Positions 1-5,805 of a stretch of DNA of 7,653 nucleotides are shown piece after piece. The notes beneath the pieces were generated by a model. It made no database searches. It was not told the DNA's origin and saw only the letters and a program-made list of their open reading frames with translations. Positions within the stretch are counted from its first letter, which is position 1, and every line of letters starts with the position of its first letter. This DNA is from an uncultured Clostridium sp. (GTDB taxonomy: Bacteria > Bacillota > Clostridia > TANB77 > CAG-508): assembly GCA_946008205.1 (NCBI GenBank), contig CAMGAZ010000063.1, positions 1-7,653 of the forward strand, in the 5' to 3' direction. The position numbers were made by a program, and so were the translations under genes.

Positions 1-1
1 A

Positions 2-187
2 TATACAGACGAAAATAAATTGCTTGGGAAAGTAGATTACATATACAATGCTGGAAGTAGTGATATATATGTTGTAAAAGATGAGCAAGGTAAAGAAATA
101 TTATTACCGGCTATAAAAGAAGTACTAAAACAAGTAGATTTAGAGAATAAAAAGATAATAGTTCATATTATTAAAGGTTTGATTTAA
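2..187 (+). CDS. rimM: 16S rRNA processing protein RimM, C-terminal part (5' truncated by window edge)
   Basis: An open frame enters from the left edge and ends at TAA 185-187, giving 61 residues. The visible part matches the C-terminal PRC-barrel half of RimM: a GKVDYIYNAGSSDIYVVK stretch (the usual G-x-V then G-x-x-D-V/I-Y-V-V pattern), followed by KEILLPAIKEV and the closing VDLENKKIIV segment with a terminal GL. RimM binds ribosomal protein S19 and helps mature the 16S rRNA 3' domain in 30S assembly. It lies 15 bp upstream of trmD on the same strand, the common bacterial order, which supports the assignment despite truncation. The N-terminal RimM domain and the start codon are outside the window. 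Confidence 0.88.
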   Translation, partial: YTDENKLLGKVDYIYNAGSSDIYVVKDEQGKEILLPAIKEVLKQVDLENKKIIVHIIKGLI

Positions 188-202
188 AAAAGAGAGGTAA
201 AA

Positions 203-919
203 ATGAAATTTGATGTACTAACATTATTTCCAGAGATGTTTGAGCCACTTAAACATAGCATTATCGAAAGAGCGTCTAAACAGAACCTTATAGATATTAA
301 CTTGATTAATATTAGAGATTTTTCAAAGGACAAACATAAAAAAGTAGATGATACACCATATGGTGGCGGAGCAGGAATGGTTGTAAGAGCAGATGTTGTG
401 TATGATGCATATCAATCTGTTAAGGATGAGAGCGCAAAAGTCATATATTTATCTCCTCAAGGAAAAAAATTAAACCAAGAAAAAGTTCAAGAATTATCTA
501 AAGAGCAACATTTAATTCTTCTATGTGGTCATTATGAAGGTATAGACCAAAGAGTTTTAGATGAAATTGTTGACGAGGAAATTTCTATTGGAGATTATGT
601 TCTAACTGGAGGAGAGTTACCTGCAATGGTACTTATAGATTCGGTTAGCAGATATGTGGGAGGCGTACTAAGTACAGATTCTACAAAAGAAGAATCTTTC
701 TCACAGGGATTGCTAGAATATAGTCAATATACAAGACCAGAAAAATTCCTTGCAAAAACAGTACCAGAAGTTCTAACTTCAGGAAATCATCAAAAAATAG
801 ATGAATGGAGAAGAAGAAGTTCTCTTATAAATACATTTTTGAAAAGACCAGAGCTTCTTAATCAAGAAGATATGAAAGAAGCAGAGAAAATCATTTCAGA
901 AGAGAAAACTGAAAAATAA
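203..919 (+). CDS. trmD: tRNA (guanine-N1)-methyltransferase TrmD
   Basis: Complete at 238 residues, normal for TrmD. It transfers methyl from S-adenosylmethionine to N1 of G37 in tRNAs with G36, preventing +1 frameshifts; a cytosolic homodimer of the SPOUT class. Visible signatures are FDVLTLFPEMF (3-13), PYGGGAGMV (52-60), the trefoil-knot SAM-binding segments LLCGHYEGIDQR (106-117) and ISIGDYVLTGGELPAM (127-142), R150 matching the conserved knot arginine, QYTRP (175-179) and the VPEVLTSGNH segment (188-196). The start ATG follows a GAGAGG Shine-Dalgarno site. By my alignment, the position of the proposed general base (Asp169 in E. coli TrmD) is Glu164 here, and the preceding loop is about one residue shorter. 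It sits between rimM and rplS and is probably co-transcribed with both. Confidence 0.97.
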   Translation: MKFDVLTLFPEMFEPLKHSIIERASKQNLIDINLINIRDFSKDKHKKVDDTPYGGGAGMVVRADVVYDAYQSVKDESAKVIYLSPQGKKLNQEKVQELSKEQHLILLCGHYEGIDQRVLDEIVDEEISIGDYVLTGGELPAMVLIDSVSRYVGGVLSTDSTKEESFSQGLLEYSQYTRPEKFLAKTVPEVLTSGNHQKIDEWRRRSSLINTFLKRPELLNQEDMKEAEKIISEEKTEK

Positions 920-947
920 TAAATAAAATTAAGAAAGGAGAATATCG

Positions 948-1478
948 ATGGATATCATAAAATCAATAGAACACGAACAATTGAAAAATAAGATTCCAGA
1001 CCTTAAAGTTGGTGATACTGTAAGAGTACATCAAAGAATTAAGGAAGGAAACAGAGAAAGAATCCAAGTATTCGAAGGAATAATAATCAAGAAACAAGGT
1101 GGCGGAGTTAACGCTACATTCACAGTAAGAAGAATTGCTTATGGAGTAGGAGTAGAAAAAACATTCTTAGTACATTCTCCATTAGTTGAAAAAGTAGAAG
1201 TTGTAAGAGTAGGAAAAGCAAGAAGAGCAAAGTTATACTATTTAAGAAATAGAACTGGAAAAGCTGCTAAAACAAAGGAAGATGTTGGAGCTAAAATTGA
1301 ATCTAAATACATTGATGTAAAAGAAGATTTAACAGAAGAGCCAGCAGCAGAGGTTGTTGAAGAAGTTAAAGAAGAATCAGCTGTTGTAGCAGAAGCTCCA
1401 AAGGCTGAAGAAGTTGCTGAAACAGAAGTAAAAGCTGAAGAAGCACCTAAAACAGAAGAGCCAAAAGCTGATAAATAA
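948..1478 (+). CDS. rplS: 50S ribosomal protein L19 with a long acidic C-terminal extension
   Basis: Residues 1-111 form a standard L19, a 50S protein near the 30S interface. Visible hallmarks are the helix MDIIKSIEHEQLK, PDLKVGDTVRVHQRIKEG (18-34), ERIQVFEGIIIKK (37-49), TFTVRRIAYGVGVEKTF (57-73), HSPLVEKVEVVR (76-87) and AKLYYLRNRTGKAAK (94-108). Bacterial L19 usually ends near 115 residues; this one runs to 176. Residues 112-176 hold 22 acidic residues and 9 lysines, no arginine, no aromatic except Tyr121, and repeated AP-K-(A/T)-EE units at 150-155 and 166-171, so the tail is probably disordered. The frame stays open to TAA with continuous coding character, so this is not a missed stop. 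A good AAAGGAG site precedes the ATG. Last gene of the rimM-trmD-rplS unit, ending just before a strong terminator. Confidence 0.96.
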   Translation: MDIIKSIEHEQLKNKIPDLKVGDTVRVHQRIKEGNRERIQVFEGIIIKKQGGGVNATFTVRRIAYGVGVEKTFLVHSPLVEKVEVVRVGKARRAKLYYLRNRTGKAAKTKEDVGAKIESKYIDVKEDLTEEPAAEVVEEVKEESAVVAEAPKAEEVAETEVKAEEAPKTEEPKADK

Positions 1479-1496
1479 TAATTAAAAATGAAAGTA

Positions 1497-1540
1497 AAAA
1501 ATATAAGCCAAATAGAATTTTCCATTTGGCTTATATTTTT
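1497..1540. terminator. Bidirectional intrinsic terminator between rplS and the Lon-like protease gene
   Basis: A perfect 17-bp inverted repeat pairs 1497-1513 with 1524-1540 around a 10-nt loop (1514-1523). The central GCCAAAT/ATTTGGC portion supplies the stable core. On the plus strand the right arm ends in five Ts (1536-1540); on the minus strand the complement of the A run at 1496-1500 provides a U tract. Two convergent units meet here: rplS ends 19 bp upstream of the left arm, and the minus-strand protease stop codon (1539-1541) overlaps the right arm. One hairpin therefore plausibly terminates both transcripts. Structure is read directly; function is inferred from it and from position. 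Confidence 0.88.
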
Positions 1541-3935
1541 AGTATTCTGCTTTATTACTTATCTTTGCATATTTTCTCAATCTAGCGTAAGCTAAGCAGT
1601 TAACGCTTCCCGCTGGAAATCTTCCAGTCTCATCTTTTTTTCCAGCAGGAACTCCTGTTAGTAATTCAATTCCTTGTTCAATTGTCGAAATCGTATATAT
1701 ATGAAATTTCTTGTTTTTCACAGCTTCTACAACTTCATCAGAAAGATTTAAATTCTTTTCATTCAACTTAGGAATCATTACACCATGAGAACCATCAAGA
1801 CCACGCATCTTGCAAATTTTAAAGAAACCTTCAATTTTTTCATTAACTCCACCAATTGGTTGAATATCTCCTTTTTGATTTACAGAACCTGTAACAGCTA
1901 TAGATTGATTAATAGGAATTCCAGATAAACTAGATAAGATTGCATATAACTCTGTACTTGAAGCACTATCACCATCAACGCCATTATATAGTTGTTCAAA
2001 ACATAAACTAGCAGTCAATGATAAAGGCATATCTTGTGCAAACATTTCTCCCAAATAGCCACTAAGAATTAGAATGCCCTTAGAATGAGTAGAACCAGAC
2101 ATATCAACCTCTCGCTCGATATCTATAATTCCACTCTTTCCAACATAAGTGTTAGCAGTGATTCTAGCAGGCAAGCCAAAAGAATAATCTCCAATATTCA
2201 TAACTGTTAGACCATTTATCTGTCCGACTTTAAAACCTTGTGTATCTATTAAAAGAGTACGATTGTTAATCATCTCGATATATTTTTCATTGTATTTTTG
2301 AACCCTTTCAATTCTTTGAGACAATGCTTCATCCACTGTACTTCCAGTAATGACTTTTTCTTTACGCAATTTTGCAAGTGTTGCTGCTTCTCCGACGATT
2401 TGAGTGATCTCACTGAATTTTGTAGAAAGTTTGGTCTGGTCGTCTGCAAGTCTGGATGCATACTCTACAATTTTAGCCATACCCGATTTGTCTAATGGTG
2501 GCAATTCCTCATTTTGACAGAATCCCTGAACAACTTTAGCAAGCTTGTTCATATTTTCTACTGTTAAAGGTGCGTCATCCTCAAATTCAACTTTTATCTT
2601 GAACAATTTTCTAAAGTCTGAATCTACAGAAATCAATGTTTGATATAATTGCTCATTTCCGATTAAAATTACTTTTAAATTAAGCGGAATTGGCTCTGGT
2701 TTCAAAGATATCATAACCATTGACGAACGTTGATCAACTAAATTTTCAATTCCTAATTCCTTAGTCCTCAAAACTTTTTTTAATGTTTCGTAACAAGACT
2801 GATTTGCAACAAGGTCTGCAGCTTGCATTATTAAATATCCACCATTAGCAATGTGAAGTAAACCAGGTTTCAACATCGTATAATCAGTTTTCAAACTGCC
2901 ATAATAATTTTCATATTCTAACTTACCAAAAATATTTGGATATGAATAGTTTGAATCCATTATTACAGGGGCACCCTCAGTATTGCTATTGTCAATAAAC
3001 AAATTGACCCTATAGTTTAACCATGGCTTAGTATTTTCTTGCCTTTGTGGTTGAGCCTGATTAAGAGATTTATGGGTATCTTCATCCAATAAAAAGGCAT
3101 TTACATTTTTCAAAATGTCTTTTTTGATATCATCTAAAAATTTTGTAATTTTTTTATTTCGCTTAAAATTAGATTTGATATAATTAATGTGAGCATTGAC
3201 GGTCAAAAGAGCGACGTTAGATTGCCATTCGCCAATCTTTCTATCAGACTCAGACTGAATAGCTTTTATTTGAGAAATAGCATCCATTACATGTTGTTGA
3301 ACAATAGTAGATTTATCCTCAAAATCTTTCTTAGTCTGAGCGTCTAATTTTTCAAACTCTTCCTCTTCAATAGTTCTACCATTAATAACGGGCATCATAT
3401 AAATACCGTTAGTTGCAGATTTTACTTGAAAACCATATTGAGAGGACGTTTGATTAAGTTTATCCATTAGAGCAGACCTTTTAGAGTCATATTCTTGCTT
3501 TATTAAGGCCTTTTCTTTTTCAAAATCCTCGTTGTTAAAAGTTTCTTTTATGTCATGTTTAATATCTTTAATAAATCTATCCATTGCATCTCTAAAATCT
3601 TTACCCTGACCAGCGGGAAGAGATATTGCAATAGGCTCATTGGGGTTATCAAAATTATAAACATAGCACCAATCTTGAGGAACTTTTCTCTTTTTAGAGA
3701 TGTTATCTAAGTAGTGCTTTGTGTACATGGTTTTCCCAACACCACTAGGACCTTCTATATATAAATTATATCCATTGATATCAACATTCAATCCAAACTC
3801 TAAGGCCTTAATGCCCCTATCTTGACCAATTCCAGTGGTGATTGGCTCTAAAGAATCTGTCGTTTCAAATTTAAAAAGGTTTGGGTTACATGTTGACTTT
3901 AAACTCTTATAAGAAAGTTCGTATTGATTTTTCAT
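1539..3935 (-). CDS. Lon-related AAA+ ATP-dependent serine protease (LonB/YcbZ-like family)
   Basis: The 798-residue product has an ATPase module followed by a Lon-type protease domain. Walker A is GPSGVGKT (62-69). Residues about 110-300 are mainly charged, helical, coiled-coil-like sequence inserted in the ATPase. The segment from NLFIDNSNTEGAPVI (311-325) through GGYLIMQAADL (365-375) matches this subfamily, in which the classic Walker B DE pair is replaced; FR at 441-442 may supply an arginine finger. The C-terminal domain has the catalytic dyad: Ser657 in DGDSASS and Lys700 in GGVNEK, 43 residues apart as in E. coli Lon (Ser679/Lys722). No N-terminal Lon substrate domain and no membrane segment are seen, so it is likely cytosolic. 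AGGAGG lies 9 nt before the ATG. Substrates are unknown. It follows rimI after 57 bp and may be the last gene of the tsaE operon. It is distinct from canonical LonA, so no symbol is given. Confidence 0.92.
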   Translation of the reverse strand: MKNQYELSYKSLKSTCNPNLFKFETTDSLEPITTGIGQDRGIKALEFGLNVDINGYNLYIEGPSGVGKTMYTKHYLDNISKKRKVPQDWCYVYNFDNPNEPIAISLPAGQGKDFRDAMDRFIKDIKHDIKETFNNEDFEKEKALIKQEYDSKRSALMDKLNQTSSQYGFQVKSATNGIYMMPVINGRTIEEEEFEKLDAQTKKDFEDKSTIVQQHVMDAISQIKAIQSESDRKIGEWQSNVALLTVNAHINYIKSNFKRNKKITKFLDDIKKDILKNVNAFLLDEDTHKSLNQAQPQRQENTKPWLNYRVNLFIDNSNTEGAPVIMDSNYSYPNIFGKLEYENYYGSLKTDYTMLKPGLLHIANGGYLIMQAADLVANQSCYETLKKVLRTKELGIENLVDQRSSMVMISLKPEPIPLNLKVILIGNEQLYQTLISVDSDFRKLFKIKVEFEDDAPLTVENMNKLAKVVQGFCQNEELPPLDKSGMAKIVEYASRLADDQTKLSTKFSEITQIVGEAATLAKLRKEKVITGSTVDEALSQRIERVQKYNEKYIEMINNRTLLIDTQGFKVGQINGLTVMNIGDYSFGLPARITANTYVGKSGIIDIEREVDMSGSTHSKGILILSGYLGEMFAQDMPLSLTASLCFEQLYNGVDGDSASSTELYAILSSLSGIPINQSIAVTGSVNQKGDIQPIGGVNEKIEGFFKICKMRGLDGSHGVMIPKLNEKNLNLSDEVVEAVKNKKFHIYTISTIEQGIELLTGVPAGKKDETGRFPAGSVNCLAYARLRKYAKISNKAEY

Positions 3936-3992
3936 TAGTAATTTCCTCCTATATCTTATCTTTTTAGTATATTTTATTGTAAATTGATGAGA

Positions 3993-4445
3993 CTAAAATG
4001 AAAGAGTCATCAATATGGCATCATATGTATTATTGTAATATTTTTTCCTTAAACCGACTTCTTTGAAATTATACTTTTTATATAAATTAATTGCAATAGA
4101 ATTTTGAACATTTACCTCTAAATTTAATGATTTTATTTTAGATGATTTACAGTAAGAAATTAAATATTCTAGTATATATGACGCAATACCTAAATTACGC
4201 ATATTTTTTTTAGTAACAATATTCATCAAATCTGCTGTATCTAAAATGATTTTTATGCCAGCAAAGCCGACAATAAGATTATCTGAATCCTTTGCTACAA
4301 AATATTTGGAAAAGGGAGATAAAAGCTCTTCTTTTAGAGTTGAATAATTCCAAAATTCATCAAAGCTAGAAGTCAATGAGCTTTTAATTTTCTCTAAATC
4401 ATCAAGGGTCATTATCGAAATTTTAACAAAATCATTTTTCTCCAT
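3993..4445 (-). CDS. rimI: GNAT N-acetyltransferase, RimI-like (ribosomal protein S18 alanine acetyltransferase type)
   Basis: A single GNAT domain of 150 residues, the usual RimI length. The acetyl-CoA pyrophosphate-binding motif A is recognisable as RNLGIA (83-88), a form of R-x-x-G-x-G/A. Leu-Glu-Val at 109-111 places Glu110 where E. coli RimI has its catalytic Glu103, and LYKKYNF (121-127) places Tyr122 at the catalytic Tyr115 position; the intervening NVQNSIAINLY matches the usual N-x-x-A-x-x-L-Y motif. RimI acetylates the N-terminal alanine of S18 and, in some bacteria, other proteins. The start overlaps the last 14 nt of tsaB, with only a weak AAGGG site, suggesting translational coupling. 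The tsaB-rimI adjacency, common in bacteria, supports the name; a related GNAT with another substrate cannot be excluded from sequence alone. Confidence 0.85.
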   Translation of the reverse strand: MEKNDFVKISIMTLDDLEKIKSSLTSSFDEFWNYSTLKEELLSPFSKYFVAKDSDNLIVGFAGIKIILDTADLMNIVTKKNMRNLGIASYILEYLISYCKSSKIKSLNLEVNVQNSIAINLYKKYNFKEVGLRKKYYNNTYDAILMTLSF

Positions 4446-5154
4446 CTTTTGCCCTTTCTGCTTGAGACTTCCTTAAATAAAGGGGAGAGATATAGTTTGA
4501 ATCTCCATACAACCCATTTAAGTATTTTTCATAAGCACATTTCGCTAAAGATACGCTAGATTGCGTATTATTATCCGAAAATATAATTTTATAATCAGCA
4601 AATTTTTTCTCTATTAGACCGTGGTACAAGATACTTCCATCGCCAACAAAAGTTATTGTGCTTATTTCAGCATCTTCACACAAGTCAGAAAAATCATTTA
4701 ACACAGTATTTATATTCTCTGCAATATTATTTCCTATTTGTGAATAAGTATTATCGTTAGACAAAAATAATGCAGAATACACATTATCGTTTTTGCAATC
4801 GATAATTGGAAAAATTATTGAATTTTGCACAACGTTGTAAGCTAAACTCTCAAGAGAAGTAACTCCAACGGTTGGAATATTCTTTGCGTCTGCAAAAGCT
4901 TTAACAGTTGCAATGCCAATTCTTATACCAGTAAAAGAACCGGGACCTAAGCAACACGCAAGTAAATTAATATCATCTAAGGATAAACTTTGTTCTCTCA
5001 ACGCTTCATCAATGATAGGCATAAGCTTTTGGGAATGGGTTTTCTCATCATCATTATTTTTTTCTACTAATACATTAAAATTCTTATTTTTATCAACTTC
5101 AACAATTGCAACAGAACAATTCTTAGAAGAAGTATCAACTGCTAATATTCTCAT
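4432..5154 (-). CDS. tsaB: tRNA t6A37 threonylcarbamoyltransferase complex subunit TsaB
   Basis: TsaB (formerly YeaZ), 240 residues, is the inactive ASKHA-fold partner that dimerises with TsaD and, with TsaE, drives transfer of threonylcarbamoyl to A37 of ANN-decoding tRNAs. Visible features are the N-terminal MRILAVDTSS phosphate-like loop (1-10), the THSQKLMPIIDEAL helix (39-52, with HSQ where HSE is more usual), LLACCLGPGSFTGIRIGIATVKAFA (64-88), which is the most diagnostic block, and VGVTSLESLA (96-105). The second half is poorly conserved, as usual for TsaB. The start ATG overlaps the tsaE stop in an ATGA tetranucleotide (5151-5154), and GAGGA lies just upstream inside tsaE. The catalytic subunit gene tsaD is not in this window and must lie elsewhere if the pathway is complete. 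Confidence 0.95.
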   Translation of the reverse strand: MRILAVDTSSKNCSVAIVEVDKNKNFNVLVEKNNDDEKTHSQKLMPIIDEALREQSLSLDDINLLACCLGPGSFTGIRIGIATVKAFADAKNIPTVGVTSLESLAYNVVQNSIIFPIIDCKNDNVYSALFLSNDNTYSQIGNNIAENINTVLNDFSDLCEDAEISTITFVGDGSILYHGLIEKKFADYKIIFSDNNTQSSVSLAKCAYEKYLNGLYGDSNYISPLYLRKSQAERAKDGEK

Positions 5155-5579
5155 TTATTAATTTCCTCAATTCTTAACTTTCTGTAATCGACATTCTCAG
5201 AGTCTCTTGAAAATGTAATTTTAATATAACTATTTGGAAGAATGTCCTCAATCATTTCGCCCCATTCAAAAATACAAATGCCATTTTGCAAATATTCCTC
5301 ACCGCCAATGGCATAAAATTCGTCAATGTCTGATAACCTATATAAATCAAAGTGATAAATTTTTTGGTTATTTGCATCATATTCGTTCACAATAGTAAAA
5401 GTAGGACTAGAAATTTCATTTTCTAACCCAAAATGCTTCAATATTCCCTCCGTAAACTTAGTCTTTCCAGAGCCTAAATCGCCAGACAGAATTATTATAG
5501 AATTACTATTTAATTTTGATGCAAACTCATCTGCAAAACTTATGGTATCTTCTTCAGAGCGTGAAATAAACTCGTGCAT
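5151..5579 (-). CDS. tsaE: tRNA t6A37 biosynthesis P-loop ATPase TsaE
   Basis: A 142-residue protein of the TsaE (YjeE) family, the small ATPase that binds the TsaB-TsaD dimer and is needed for multiple turnover in t6A synthesis. Visible features are Walker A GDLGSGKT (33-40), preceded by IIILSG; SSPTFTIVNEY (58-67) with the switch-like SPTF; YHFDLYRL (75-82) with the conserved aspartate Asp78; and ICIFEWGEMI (101-110) with the family EW-(G/A)-E motif. Length and motif order are normal. A GGAGA site about 7 nt upstream of the ATG supports the start. It is the first gene of the minus-strand unit, with a likely promoter in the divergent region, and its stop overlaps the tsaB start. Confidence 0.96.
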   Translation of the reverse strand: MHEFISRSEEDTISFADEFASKLNSNSIIILSGDLGSGKTKFTEGILKHFGLENEISSPTFTIVNEYDANNQKIYHFDLYRLSDIDEFYAIGGEEYLQNGICIFEWGEMIEDILPNSYIKITFSRDSENVDYRKLRIEEINK

Positions 5580-5604
5580 ATAAATTCTCCTATTAAATTA
5601 TCTG

Positions 5605-5627
5605 CTCATATTTTATATTAATATGAG
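5605..5627. repeat. Inverted repeat over the putative tsaE -10 region
   Basis: CTCATATT (5605-5612) and AATATGAG (5620-5627) form a perfect 8-bp dyad around a 7-nt AT-only spacer. It overlaps the likely tsaE -10 element and start site, the typical placement of a repressor operator, but no known operator consensus is recognised. It could also form a weak hairpin at the 5' end of the tsaE transcript. No T run follows that would suggest a terminator. The symmetry is seen directly; the regulatory role is inference. Confidence 0.4.
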
Positions 5628-5638
5628 GAATTTTGCAA
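5610..5638 (-). promoter_or_regulatory. Putative SigA-type promoter of the tsaE-tsaB-rimI unit
   Basis: Read on the minus strand, TTGCAA (5638-5633) and TAAAAT (5615-5610) are separated by 17 bp, each one mismatch from the SigA consensus. Transcription would start near 5603, leaving a leader of about 25 nt that includes the GGAGA ribosome-binding site. The -10 box lies inside an 8-bp inverted repeat (5605-5627). The surrounding sequence is so AT-rich that chance matches are possible, so confidence is moderate. Confidence 0.5.
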
Positions 5639-5686
5639 GGGAAATTAATACATTTGAGGATAATTTTAAATTTAAACTGGATTATT

Positions 5687-5710
5687 TTGTTCAAATAAAT
5701 TAAAGAACAA
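5687..5710. repeat. Inverted repeat upstream of the lepA promoter
   Basis: TTGTTC (5687-5692) and GAACAA (5705-5710) form a perfect 6-bp dyad with a 12-nt AT-only spacer, ending 6 bp before the lepA -35 box. Half-site centres are 18 bp apart, outside the close spacing of a clostridial or Bacillus LexA box, and the half-site order is reversed (GTTC first), so LexA is unlikely. It could be an activator or repressor site, or a chance feature of AT-rich DNA that also acts as an UP-like element. Confidence 0.3.
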
Positions 5711-5716
5711 TAACAA

Positions 5717-5745
5717 TTGACAAAGTCATCTATAAAAAGTATAAT
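5717..5745 (+). promoter_or_regulatory. Consensus SigA promoter of lepA
   Basis: TTGACA (5717-5722) and TATAAT (5740-5745) are both perfect consensus hexamers with the optimal 17-bp spacing, and the 30 bp upstream are very AT-rich in the manner of an UP element. Start of transcription is expected near 5752, giving a leader of about 54 nt before the lepA ATG. This is the clearest promoter in the window and predicts strong, constitutive-type expression by the housekeeping sigma factor. Confidence 0.9.
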
Positions 5746-5805
5746 TTATGTATTATTAAAACGAGAAAAAAGAAGTGCACTTGAAAGGATGGAGGAGAAC
5801 CTCGA

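Noticed and set aside
365..377. Idea that GC-richer spots such as the GGTGGCGGAG in trmD and a similar one in rplS are repeats
   Set aside because: They encode glycine runs (GGGAG in TrmD, GGG in L19) and are explained by protein conservation.
1238..1525. Minus-strand open frame of 95 codons opposite the rplS tail
   Set aside because: It is the antisense of the glutamate/alanine/lysine-rich L19 tail, giving a Ser/Thr/Ala low-complexity product; it spans the terminator and has no supporting gene context.
3936..3992. Possible separate promoter for the Lon-like protease (TATACT and TTTACA matches on the minus strand)
   Set aside because: TATACT has no acceptable -35 at 16-18 bp, and TTTACA has only a poor GATAAG -10 at 17 bp, almost touching the ribosome-binding site. 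In DNA this AT-rich the matches are not convincing.
5665..5676. 12-bp palindrome TTTAAATTTAAA in the divergent region
   Set aside because: Made only of A and T in a very AT-rich stretch; expected by chance and not placed on a promoter element.
5623..5703. 26-codon plus-strand open frame (ATG to TAA) in the divergent intergenic region
   Set aside because: No Shine-Dalgarno site precedes it, it lies upstream of the lepA promoter, and its composition is AT-driven; likely chance.
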